From contig NZ_FZOB01000004.1 of assembly GCF_900188395.1 (NCBI RefSeq), forward strand, positions 78,414 through 142,413: 64,000 bases of DNA, in the 5' to 3' direction. The notes under the pieces are model-generated. The model saw only the letters and a list, made by a program, of their open reading frames with translations, searched no databases and was not told the origin of the DNA. Shown here in pieces: positions 52,960-60,626 of this stretch. Within the stretch, counting starts at the first letter, position 1. Every line of letters begins with the position of its first letter. This DNA comes from Desulfurobacterium atlanticum. Its GTDB lineage: Bacteria; Aquificota; Aquificia; Desulfurobacteriales; Desulfurobacteriaceae. The position numbers were made by a program, and so were the translations under genes.

Positions 52960-54273
52960 ATGGAAAAAATAAAACCTAAAATTGACCACAACATAAACGT
53001 TGCAGGACTTTTGGTTACCGATGCTGATACTGTATTAAACAAGCTGACAAGAGAGAAAAAGGGACAACTAAAAGGACTTTATGTTTTTCCAAAGAAAATA
53101 GGGAATGGAGTAGTTTACATCTGCAACGGTGCGGAATTTCCAAATGCCAAAGCTGTAGATTTTCTTCTTTATATCCTTCATGTCGCAGAAACGAATAATT
53201 GGCCAAAAAAAATTAAAATTACAAGCCTTAACGCTTTGGCTAAAGAAATTTTTGGTATTAAACAATCTGGGAAAATCTGGAACGAAAAGATTGAAAGATT
53301 TTTAGTTGTATGGGCTAACCACAAGTTTTATTTCAAAAATTGCTTTTTCTGGCAAGGAAAAATTATTGATACAGTTATGCTTGGAGTAATTCAAAACTTT
53401 AAAATAGAAAAGCGTGGAAGAGGAAAAACTGCCACTTTAATAATTACTTTTGATGATGATTTCATTGAAATCTGCAAAAATACAACTTGGTATCGCCGTC
53501 CATCGTGGATAGAAATCAAAAAATTGCGGAAAGAAACAGCTAAAAGCCTTTACCTGCTTGCTTTAGAGTATAAGCCTGATGAGAAAACTAAAAATTGGAA
53601 AATCTATATAGATAGCGACCTAAAATACTGGTATCGTAATGCTCTCAATTCCCTTGCTGACCCTAAACATTTAAGACCTTCAATAATCCTGAAAAGGATT
53701 AACCGGGCAATAGAGGAAATCAACGAAAAAACAAATCTTCAGATGGAACTTCAGGAAACAGAAGAAGGAAATTACTGCATATTTGTAAAAGAAGTTTGCC
53801 CAGCTGGAACACAGGCTCTTGAAATTCCATTTGACAAGCTACCCGATGAAGAAAAAGCAATGCTTGTTGCTTACATTGAAACAGTAAAAGAAAAGAAAAA
53901 AATCAATAACATTTGGGGATTTTTACGCTCTATGAGTTCAAGACAGCTTAAAATCTGGCTAAAAAAAGCAGAAAAATACTTCAATTCTGAAGTTAAGGCG
54001 GATAAAGAAACAGATTTTATTGAGAAACCAAGACTTATAGAGAAACTGAAGGAATGGGGAAAAAAGAAATTTTCAGAAAAACCTTTCCTGTATGACACAT
54101 ACTTTGAAAAAAGTGAAATCTTAACAGCACTTGAAAATAATAAAGAAATAATTTTTATATGCAAAGATAAGGACTACGCTGACTTTTTAAATACAGCTAT
54201 AAGCAAAAAATTCCAGAACGAATTAAAAGAGATATTTTTAAAAGAAATTTCCTTTAAAGGGAAAAACGAATAA
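52960..54273 (+). CDS. Plasmid replication initiator-like protein
   Basis: The 437-residue protein is basic and has winged-helix-like segments. An example is WYRRPSWIEIKKLRKETAKSLYLLALEYKPDEKTKNWKIYIDSDLKYWY, with the K-rich, Tyr/Trp-rich look of RepA-type initiators. I use the ATG at 52960 (AGGA 9 nt upstream) rather than the GTG at 52933. The IS right end lies 47 bp upstream, so the promoter may be supplied by, or cut off by, the IS. A set of 22-bp iterons 4 kb away (58353-58418) belongs to the same IS-bounded module. No exact family name can be given. Confidence 0.6.
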   Translation: MEKIKPKIDHNINVAGLLVTDADTVLNKLTREKKGQLKGLYVFPKKIGNGVVYICNGAEFPNAKAVDFLLYILHVAETNNWPKKIKITSLNALAKEIFGIKQSGKIWNEKIERFLVVWANHKFYFKNCFFWQGKIIDTVMLGVIQNFKIEKRGRGKTATLIITFDDDFIEICKNTTWYRRPSWIEIKKLRKETAKSLYLLALEYKPDEKTKNWKIYIDSDLKYWYRNALNSLADPKHLRPSIILKRINRAIEEINEKTNLQMELQETEEGNYCIFVKEVCPAGTQALEIPFDKLPDEEKAMLVAYIETVKEKKKINNIWGFLRSMSSRQLKIWLKKAEKYFNSEVKADKETDFIEKPRLIEKLKEWGKKKFSEKPFLYDTYFEKSEILTALENNKEIIFICKDKDYADFLNTAISKKFQNELKEIFLKEISFKGKNE

Positions 54274-54292
54274 CTCCGTTTTAGAGGTGAGC

Positions 54293-54562
54293 TTGCGAAT
54301 TATTTACACCAGGCATTTTTGTGAACAGCTTGAAGAGAGAAAACGGAACTCTCCCGTTCCGTTAACAATAGAGCTTATTGAAGACACAATCAAGAATCCT
54401 GACCTTGTTATGCAAGACCCAAAGTATTCCAAAAGAGAATGGAGAATCAAGAAAGTTGCAGGACGTTGCTTTAAGGTTATAGTTGAAGATATGGGAAAGG
54501 AAATTGTTGCTATAACGCTAATGTTTGACAGAACTTTAAGGAGGAAAGGACTATGCAGATAA
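54293..54562 (+). CDS. DUF4258-like small protein, possible toxin
   Basis: The TTG at 54293 (GAGG 5 nt upstream) gives MRIIYTRHFCEQLEERKR. The pattern of a basic strand, a helix with RH near the start, and a closing RTLRRKG after ITLMFD matches DUF4258-type proteins with a RelE/BrnT-like fold. The gene overlaps the next one by 10 bp. The pairing with a DUF2283-type protein is a recurrent toxin-antitoxin-like arrangement. Toxicity is inference. Confidence 0.6.
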   Translation: MRIIYTRHFCEQLEERKRNSPVPLTIELIEDTIKNPDLVMQDPKYSKREWRIKKVAGRCFKVIVEDMGKEIVAITLMFDRTLRRKGLCR

Positions 54563-54762
54563 GATACTCTCCAGATGTTGATATTCTGGTCATTAAGTTA
54601 AGCGATAAACCAGTTTACGAGAGCGAACATTTGGCAGAACAGGGAATAGTTATTGATTACGATGAAAATGATGAAGTTGTTGGACTTGAGATTTTTGGCT
54701 GGAGTGAGAGAAAAAAAATTGAACTGCCTTTCGTAGGTAAACTATTGCCTGTTTCAGCGTAG
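54553..54762 (+). CDS. DUF2283-family small protein, possible antitoxin
   Basis: The 69-residue protein MQIRYSPDVDILVIKLSDKP...GIVIDYDENDEVVGLEIFGWSERK has the full DUF2283 signature. Such proteins are often encoded next to DUF4258 proteins and are regarded as antitoxins. It starts within the previous gene. The following primase gene starts 2 bp after its stop. Confidence 0.75.
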   Translation: MQIRYSPDVDILVIKLSDKPVYESEHLAEQGIVIDYDENDEVVGLEIFGWSERKKIELPFVGKLLPVSA

Positions 54763-54764
54763 CT

Positions 54765-55649
54765 ATGAACAGACAGCAGGAACTACACCGTATAAAATCA
54801 ATTCCACCTGAAATAATCCTTGAAGATTTCAAAATTCCTTTCACTTTCAGGAACTCATACATAGAAGCGACAGCTGTATGGAGAAACGAAAAAACTCCTT
54901 CTGTCTCAATACAGAAAAACGAATTTGGCGAGTGGCTCTGGCACGACTTTGGAACTGGCAAAGGGGGAAGCTGGATTGACCTTGTGATGGTCTTATACAA
55001 CTGCGATTACATTACAGCTGTAAGACTTTTAAGAGAAAAATATTTAGAGAAAAATGATTTTCCTGACCTTAAACCTGACTTTACACCTAAATCCTGCCGG
55101 GTTTCTACGGTAAAAATCATTGAAGTAAAGAAAGTTTCAAGTCCTGCACTTTTGAAATACTTGAGAGAAAGAAAAATTACCAAAATTCCAAACTGGTTAA
55201 AAGAAATACACTGGGAAATAAATGGAAGGAAATACTTTGGAGCAGGAATAAAAACCGAGACCGGGAGTTATACGGTAAGAAACAAGTTTGGAAAGTGGAA
55301 CTTGAAAGAGAAAGCAGAGCAGAAGCACTCTTACAGCCTGATAGAAAAGGGAAGCAGATATATAGCAATATTTGAGGGATTGTTTGACGCCCTCAGCTGG
55401 GAACAGCTGAAGTTTAAGCAAACAGATATTTTGATTTTAAATTCCGTTGTCAATGTAGAGAAAGCCCTTGCTGTTATTGAAAAATACGACACCGTAATTC
55501 TCGGATTAGACAACGATAAAGCTGGACTTTCTGCCCGCAGAAAGTTTGAGAAAATAAACAGTAAAACCCTTTACCTCAAGTTTGAAAGCAAGGATTTAAA
55601 CGAAGCATTGAAAAAGCAAGATAGTATTTCTCTACTCCCACTCTTTTAA
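54765..55649 (+). CDS. DnaG-like TOPRIM primase
   Basis: The N-terminal half resembles the DnaG zinc-binding region (FRNSYIEATAVWRNEKTPSVSIQKNEFGEWLWHDFGTGKGGSWIDLVM), but the zinc cysteines are missing. The C-terminal half has the TOPRIM motifs IFEGLFDALSW (Glu) and VILGLDNDKAG (DxD). It is a plasmid/phage-type primase of 294 aa, probably priming replication of the IS-bounded module with the initiator upstream. Its 3' end overlaps the convergent gene by 18 bp. Confidence 0.82.
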   Translation: MNRQQELHRIKSIPPEIILEDFKIPFTFRNSYIEATAVWRNEKTPSVSIQKNEFGEWLWHDFGTGKGGSWIDLVMVLYNCDYITAVRLLREKYLEKNDFPDLKPDFTPKSCRVSTVKIIEVKKVSSPALLKYLRERKITKIPNWLKEIHWEINGRKYFGAGIKTETGSYTVRNKFGKWNLKEKAEQKHSYSLIEKGSRYIAIFEGLFDALSWEQLKFKQTDILILNSVVNVEKALAVIEKYDTVILGLDNDKAGLSARRKFEKINSKTLYLKFESKDLNEALKKQDSISLLPLF

Positions 55650-56153
55650 AAGCCTATGAATATAGCTTTTAGAAACTTTTAACTTGTGGTGTTTCCTCAG
55701 AAACTCAGATATTGCTACACAGCCAGCTCCCTCTTTCCGTAAAGTCAGAATTTCAGCTTTTAATTTTTCAAGTTTTTCTCTCTTTTTCGGCTTTCTGCCA
55801 GCTCTACTCTTAACCTCGTTCAAAAAACCTCTTGCAAGCCTGAGAAACCTCTCATCTTTCAACTGTGCAAGCCTGGAGTCTCCGTCATATTCAGCTTTTT
55901 TAAGCTCTATTTCATAACGCCTTATAGCAACAAGAAAAGCAAAATACCAGATAACCAAAATCGCCTGTTGTAAAGAACAATTCAAAGTTTTTGACAGCTG
56001 TTTCGGAAAGTCTGGGATCTCCTGAATCTCAGGTAATAATTCCGCCGTCTTGCGTAGAACAAAACCTTTCTCGTAAGGAAGGTATTTATTAAAAGCAGAG
56101 AGTAGCTTCTGCTTGTTCTTCAAAGCAATGGAAATCTCTTCAGTAATATCCAT
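55632..56153 (-). CDS. Plasmid protein with C-terminal helix-turn-helix
   Basis: The 173-residue protein is helical. Residues 118-173 (RKPKKREKLEKLKAEILTLRKEGAGCVAISEFLRKHHKLKVSKSYIHRLLKEWE) form a basic linker and a resolvase-like helix-turn-helix. I recognise no full-length family. It starts 3 bp after the integrase stop and is probably co-transcribed with it. Confidence 0.55.
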   Translation of the reverse strand: MDITEEISIALKNKQKLLSAFNKYLPYEKGFVLRKTAELLPEIQEIPDFPKQLSKTLNCSLQQAILVIWYFAFLVAIRRYEIELKKAEYDGDSRLAQLKDERFLRLARGFLNEVKSRAGRKPKKREKLEKLKAEILTLRKEGAGCVAISEFLRKHHKLKVSKSYIHRLLKEWE

Positions 56154-56156
56154 TTC

Positions 56157-57107
56157 TCACCGTCCCAAATAGTGCAATGTAATCTCTTCCCTGTGGTGTC
56201 CCATCTCTTCACTTACAGTCTTTAAAGCCTCGTGATGCCCAATTCCTTCAGAAATCAAAGAATCATACCTCTCTTGAGCAAAGTTATACCTCAAACCGTG
56301 AGAGCCCTGATACTGCTGAGAAGTCAAAGCTGAAGCCTCTTTCAAATCCTTGAGATAGTCCTCATACTTGAACTCTATTCTGCCATCAGAAGTGACAGCT
56401 TCCTTGACGGCTTCATACAGCTCTCTGGAAACTTCAACAGTCCTCTCATATCCGCCCTTCCCCTGAACTTCTATCCCGTAATGCTGAACGCCAGCTAAAT
56501 CAGTCCAGAACTTTAAACTGTCCTGCCTTATACCTGCTACCTCGTGAATGCGTAAACCTGCCTCGTGCTGAAGCTGTGCGACAAGCTGATGAGATTGTGA
56601 AGAAAGATTATCTATCAGCTCTTTCGGACTTTCGTATGCTCCCCTCTCGGGAGAATCCGCCCTGTCCTGTGCCAGAGTATTAGCAAGCCAGCGACCGCTA
56701 CCGTCTTCCCTGCTTCCAAAATTAACATCTATCCCAAGTTTCTGCTCAATAACATTTTCCAACTTTCCAATAGCTGACGATATGTTTTTCAAAGACTTTT
56801 CCGATAAATCCGCCTTCTGCTCAATGAAACTTTCTATGTGATGAGCCTGAATATCAGTAACCTTGTTAATCCCAAACTCTTCCCTCACATATTCCGCCAG
56901 CTGATACCAGACCCCAACATACTCTTTAGCAGTCTTAAAACTCCTGCAATACGGATTATCCTGCTTGGTATAGCCTTCAGCGTATATATGAGAAACCTTT
57001 ATCCCAAACTGACCGTTATTTGTAGCAAGATTCAAAAGCTCCTTAACTTGATGAATAATGCTTCCAGAAATGCGAATAGAACCGTCAGAACTGACGATTT
57101 TGGGCAT
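56157..57107 (-). CDS. Tyrosine recombinase / integrase
   Basis: Catalytic residues are Arg186 in HEAGLRIHEVAG, a probable Lys in QGKGGYERTVEV, His270-x-x-Arg273 in SHGLRYNF, a His in EEMGHHREEI and the nucleophile Tyr313 in LHYLGR at the very C-terminus. An N-terminal SAM-like core-binding domain spans residues about 50-130. The ATG at 57107 follows a GGGGGG site. It lies in the IS-bounded module, 20 kb from the tRNA-Leu junction, so it may resolve plasmid multimers rather than have integrated the element. A second integrase may lie beyond the window. Confidence 0.87.
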   Translation of the reverse strand: MPKIVSSDGSIRISGSIIHQVKELLNLATNNGQFGIKVSHIYAEGYTKQDNPYCRSFKTAKEYVGVWYQLAEYVREEFGINKVTDIQAHHIESFIEQKADLSEKSLKNISSAIGKLENVIEQKLGIDVNFGSREDGSGRWLANTLAQDRADSPERGAYESPKELIDNLSSQSHQLVAQLQHEAGLRIHEVAGIRQDSLKFWTDLAGVQHYGIEVQGKGGYERTVEVSRELYEAVKEAVTSDGRIEFKYEDYLKDLKEASALTSQQYQGSHGLRYNFAQERYDSLISEGIGHHEALKTVSEEMGHHREEITLHYLGR

Positions 57108-57298
57108 ACTACCCCCCTTGCAGTTGTTCAAGCCTACGCAACGGGTTTAACGACCTCACCCGCAACGGGTTTTAAATCCTCACAGTAGAAGTTTTCCTTC
57201 TCCTACCGTGTCATCTTCTTTCATCTCTCACCTACTTAAACTTGTTTAAAGTTAAAGGAAATTTTCACCTCCTTAAACTTGTTATTCTTAAAAAGATT

Positions 57299-57689
57299 TA
57301 TGAAGTCTCAAAACTTCCTCTGAGACTTCATAATACAGACCGAAGAGTTCGGTCTGTAAAGTCAAAATTTCCAGTTTGAGACTGGAAATTTTGAAATAGT
57401 TTTAAAGGGTCTAATCTCTAAAGACAGACCCTTATCCCCCCTTCTTTTCATTGACTTGGGTAGAACCTCTATCTACCCAAGTTACAAATTAAACGATTGT
57501 GTTTTTTTTAGTCAATTAGTTTTTTTTGCCCCCCGGGGGGCAGGGGGACAAAGAAAATAACTATGCTTTTAGTTTTTTTATAGACAGGACAGATGAAGTC
57601 TCCACTTCTGAAAACCTCACCTGTCCCGTCCGCTTCTGCTTCTGCTTCTTTTCTGCCCGCATTAGCAACCAGACTTACAGTCTGGTTGC
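57299..57689. repeat. Array of seven unrelated perfect hairpins
   Basis: Arms and loops: 57299-57310/57321-57332 (12 bp, loop 10); 57335-57344/57348-57357 (10 bp, loop 3); 57362-57375/57381-57394 (14 bp, loop 5); 57407-57412/57426-57431 (6 bp); 57454-57464/57472-57482 (11 bp, loop 7); 57528-57541 (14-bp palindrome, no loop); 57665-57675/57679-57689 (11 bp, loop 3). Arm sequences differ from one hairpin to the next and none ends in a T-run typical of a terminator. Confidence 0.85.
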
Positions 57690-57852
57690 TTGCGGGTTGC
57701 TTACACTTAAGAATTTTAAACGCAACGGTTGAAGTTGTCAACAGCCTTCATTTTTAGAATGTATTTGTGGAATTGTATTTTTTACACAATTTGTGGAAAC
57801 AGGATAGGGGACGAGAAGATTTTTTCGTCTCCGCATAGCCGAGTGGACTCAC

Positions 57853-57986
57853 CAGCCAACCTCAAAGTAAAAAAATATGCCCTTGCTCACTTCGTCAAGG
57901 TCTCCGCCCAGCCTCGCTATGCTCGGCTGGTCCCCCCCTTGACTCCGTTCGCTTCGTGCATGATTGAATCTATGAGAGGTTGGCTG
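57853..57986. repeat. Long-range inverted repeat with nested hairpins
   Basis: CAGCCAACCTC (57853-57863) pairs with GAGGTTGGCTG (57976-57986). The spacer contains CCTTG/CAAGG and CCAGCC/GGCTGG stems. A multi-branched RNA or cruciform is possible. Confidence 0.6.
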
Positions 57987-58352
57987 ATAGGAAAGAAAAT
58001 TTCCTTTCAATTTTCAAAATACCGTCTTATTTGCCCAATTTTCGCATTTTTTCTCTTCTCAAGTTATTGACACCTTTTTAGGGAAAAAATCGCATAGAAG
58101 CGAAATCTCGCGGTCTGACGAGGTATTTTTTCGTGCAAGCTGAAACTTTTCCTGAAAAATCAAATTTTTAAGAGAAAGCGATTTTTTTCATTCAACTTTC
58201 ATTTCATTTTAAAAATACAATCCGCGTGAGCTGTTCTGGTTCTTTTCTCTCTCGTTGCCGTCCTGCTGGTATATATATTTGGTGTGCGTATTTGGTGGTC
58301 TATTTGGTGGGGAACGGGAAGAAATTAGAAATCAAGAAGTTATGATAGGTGA

Positions 58353-58418
58353 GCGTGATTGGTGTATCTAAATTGCGTGATTGAAGTATCCAAGTTGCGT
58401 GATTGAAGTATCCAAGTT
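58353..58418. repeat. Three tandem 22-bp iterons
   Basis: Units at 58353-58374, 58375-58396 and 58397-58418. The last two are identical (beginning GCGTGATTGAAGTATCC) and the first differs at a few positions. Length and head-to-tail order are those of replication-initiator iterons. Confidence 0.75.
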
Positions 58419-58603
58419 TGACTTAGTAAGCAAATCTCGGTATATTTTATTTGTAAACCTTATTTTGGAGCTAATTTGACTTCTACTAACATTCACTTTA
58501 ACTAAAAATACGCTCTAAGTCCTCTTCCGTAAGGGAGGGGATACAGAGCGACGCCGTAAGGCGTTGTATTGACAAGCGTCAGTTCTGAACATAGAATAAG
58601 GGT

Positions 58604-59011
58604 ATGGAGTACAAGCTGGATAAAGGGTGTCATTCTGTATATTCCCTTCAGTTCCACCTTGTATTAGTGGTAAAGTATAGGAAAAAGGTTCTGATAGGGA
58701 AGCTTGCAGAAAGACTAAAGGAGATAGTTGTGGAAGTAGCAGAGCACTTTGGTATTGAGATAATAGAGCAGGAAACGGATAAAGACCACATTCACATCCT
58801 GTTTTCCTCACGACCTACGGTTATGCTTTCAAGGTTTGTGAATTCACTCAAGTCAGTAACATCAAGAAAACTGAGGAGAGAGTTCCCAGAAGTTATGAGA
58901 AAGGAGCTTTGGGGTGGAAAGTTCTGGTCTCCATCCTACTTCATAGCAACGACTGGACAGGTGAAACTGGAGGACATAAAAAGATATGTCCAGAGCCAAG
59001 GAAGAAAGTAA
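58604..59011 (+). CDS. tnpA: TnpA, Y1 transposase (copy 2)
   Basis: Identical protein to TnpA of copy 1 (135 aa, HIH at 62-64, Tyr128), so it should be active and could mobilise either copy in trans. Confidence 0.95.
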   Translation: MEYKLDKGCHSVYSLQFHLVLVVKYRKKVLIGKLAERLKEIVVEVAEHFGIEIIEQETDKDHIHILFSSRPTVMLSRFVNSLKSVTSRKLRREFPEVMRKELWGGKFWSPSYFIATTGQVKLEDIKRYVQSQGRK

Positions 59012-60385
59012 ATTTTTGCTTACCTATAAATTCAGAGCTTATCCTTCTGCTCTGCAGGAATACAAGTTGGAAAACTGGCTTTTTGCTCTATGCTGGCTCT
59101 ACAACCATGCACTTGAAGAAAGGAAAAGAGTCTGGAAGGAAGAGAGGAGAACTGTAAAATATTCAGAACAACAAAACAACCTACCTAAGCTCAAGAAGAA
59201 AGAACCGATACTAAAACTTGTTCACTCCCAAGTTCTCCAAGATACACTCAGGAGAGTAGATAAAGCATTCCAAAAGTTTTTCCAAGATTTAGAGAGGAAG
59301 AAGAAAGGAGAAAAGGTAAAGGTTGGTTACCCAAAAAAGAAACCGATAGCGAAATACAAGTCTCTTACTTTTTCGCAAGTCTGGATGAAACAGAAAGGGA
59401 AATTAGTTCCGATAATCAAACTGGAAAAGAAGAATAACCGATTTGCATACCTTCACCTACCCAAGATAGGTAAACTCAAGATAAGACTGCATAGAGAAAT
59501 TGACTGGACAAGAGCAAAGACAGTAACAGTAAAGAGAGAACCAAGCGGAAACTGGTATGTATGCATAAGCGTAGAAGTTGACCTTGACCAGATACTCAAA
59601 GAGGCAGAAGAAAGGGTAGAAAGAAAGATAAAAACGGTAGGAATAGACTTAGGAGTGAAACATCTTGCAGTGACCAGTAAAAAAGACTACATAAAGCATC
59701 CGAAATTTATACAAAAACTTGAGAAAAGACTAAAGAGAGAACAGAAGAAACTATCAAGGAAAGAAAAAGGGAGCAGAAACTTTGAAAAGCAAAAAAAGAA
59801 AGTAGCAAAGATACACGAAAAAATAAAAAACGCAAGAAGAGACTTTCTCCATAAACTATCAAGGAAGTTAGTAGGAAGATACCATCTGATAAGCTTTGAA
59901 GACCTTGACATACCCGGTCTTGTAGAAAACAACCCATTAGCAAAACTAATACTTGATGCAGGATGGGGAACACTCATTACCTTTACCACCTATAAAGCCG
60001 TAATGGCAGGGGTAAAGGTGGTAAAAGTAGATGCGGCATATACAACTCAAGAATGTTCTTACTGTGGACTAAAAGTTCCCAAAACATTAGCAGATAGGAT
60101 GCACAAATGTCCGAGATCGGAATAGAGCTTGATAGAGACTATAACGCAAGCATAGTAATAGACAAGAGAGGAATAGAGAAAGAAGGGCTCACCCACCTTA
60201 CGGGTGGTAGGGTCGGAGCGACCCGAACTTACGCCTGTGGAGAGGGCACTGGCGGGGTCTCCTCAAAAGGGGAGATTAGCTATCCCTCGCTGAAGCAGGA
60301 ATCCCCTTGCGGGTCTTCTGGGTGGAGCAACTCTCGGCAGAGGGTTGTTTTCCTACCAGAAGCTCCGTCCGTAAGGGCGGAGTAG
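58986..60385 (+). pseudogene. tnpB: tnpB of copy 2, frameshifted before RuvC-III
   Basis: One G is missing relative to copy 1 (CGAGATCGG instead of CGAGATGCGG, about 60113-60120). The frame ends after 379 residues at CPRSE. It loses the last zinc cysteine and the RuvC-III Asp of DRDYNA, so the nuclease should be dead. The remaining 3' reading frame continues from about 60107. The omega-RNA region and right end remain intact, so a guide from this copy could still work with TnpB of copy 1. Confidence 0.9.
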
Positions 60386-60386
60386 T

Positions 60387-60626
60387 TCACTCTATTGTGG
60401 ATGGATCAAAAAAAGGAATTTTTTCTTTTTCCTTGATTTCAAGTTCACAATCCAGCTGATTTAGTATTCTCACTAAACTTGCAATAGATGTTTTTCCTAT
60501 ATAACCGTTCTCTAAAGCTGAAAGTGTCTGTCTTGAAATCCCGGCTCTGCGAGCCACTTCTTCCTGAGTGAGTCCTTTTCTTTTTCTGATTTCTTTTATC
60601 TTTTTTCCTATTTTCCAGTATTCCAT
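60387..60626 (-). CDS. hipB: HipB-like XRE antitoxin/repressor, 3' end altered by IS insertion
   Basis: The 79-residue protein has an XRE helix-turn-helix (GKKIKEIRKRKGLTQEEVARRAGISRQTLSALENGY) and sits downstream of hipA with a 19-nt overlap. Its TGA stop (60387-60389) lies inside the right end of IS copy 2, so the original C-terminus has been replaced or shortened. It would bind HipA and repress the operon. Confidence 0.8.
   Translation of the reverse strand: MEYWKIGKKIKEIRKRKGLTQEEVARRAGISRQTLSALENGYIGKTSIASLVRILNQLDCELEIKEKEKIPFFDPSTIE

Larger units (their letters stand above)
57108..58496. other. 1.4-kb non-coding region: hairpin array, large inverted repeats and iterons
   Basis: Frames crossing this stretch (for example 57729-58070) have no ribosome site and no protein-like composition. 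It instead holds many perfect inverted repeats, a repeated CGCAACGGGTTT (57139 and 57162 regions), three TATTTGGTG repeats (58276-58309) and three 22-bp tandem repeats. It looks like the replication or transfer control region of the IS-bounded module. Confidence 0.65.
58497..60390 (+). mobile_element. IS200/IS605-family element, copy 2 (tnpB frameshifted)
   Basis: Same orientation and, by eye, same sequence as copy 1 apart from one missing base near 60116. Left flank ...ACATTCAC and right flank TCTATTGTGG differ from those of copy 1, which confirms the ends. The right end supplies the stop codon of the neighbouring hipB-like gene. Confidence 0.9.

Noticed and set aside
56157..57107. This integrase as the enzyme that inserted the whole element at tRNA-Leu
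   Set aside because: It lies 20 kb from the junction, inside the IS-bounded module with a different sequence character, and no att-like copy of the tRNA fragment is near it. The possibility remains open but is not supported.
57837..57870. Possible tRNA start (CATAGCCGAGTGG)
   Set aside because: No acceptor partner, T-arm or anticodon stem follows; it belongs to the inverted-repeat structure.
57729..58070. 113-codon open frame beside the hairpin array
   Set aside because: It runs through inverted repeats, has no ribosome site and shows no recognisable protein pattern.
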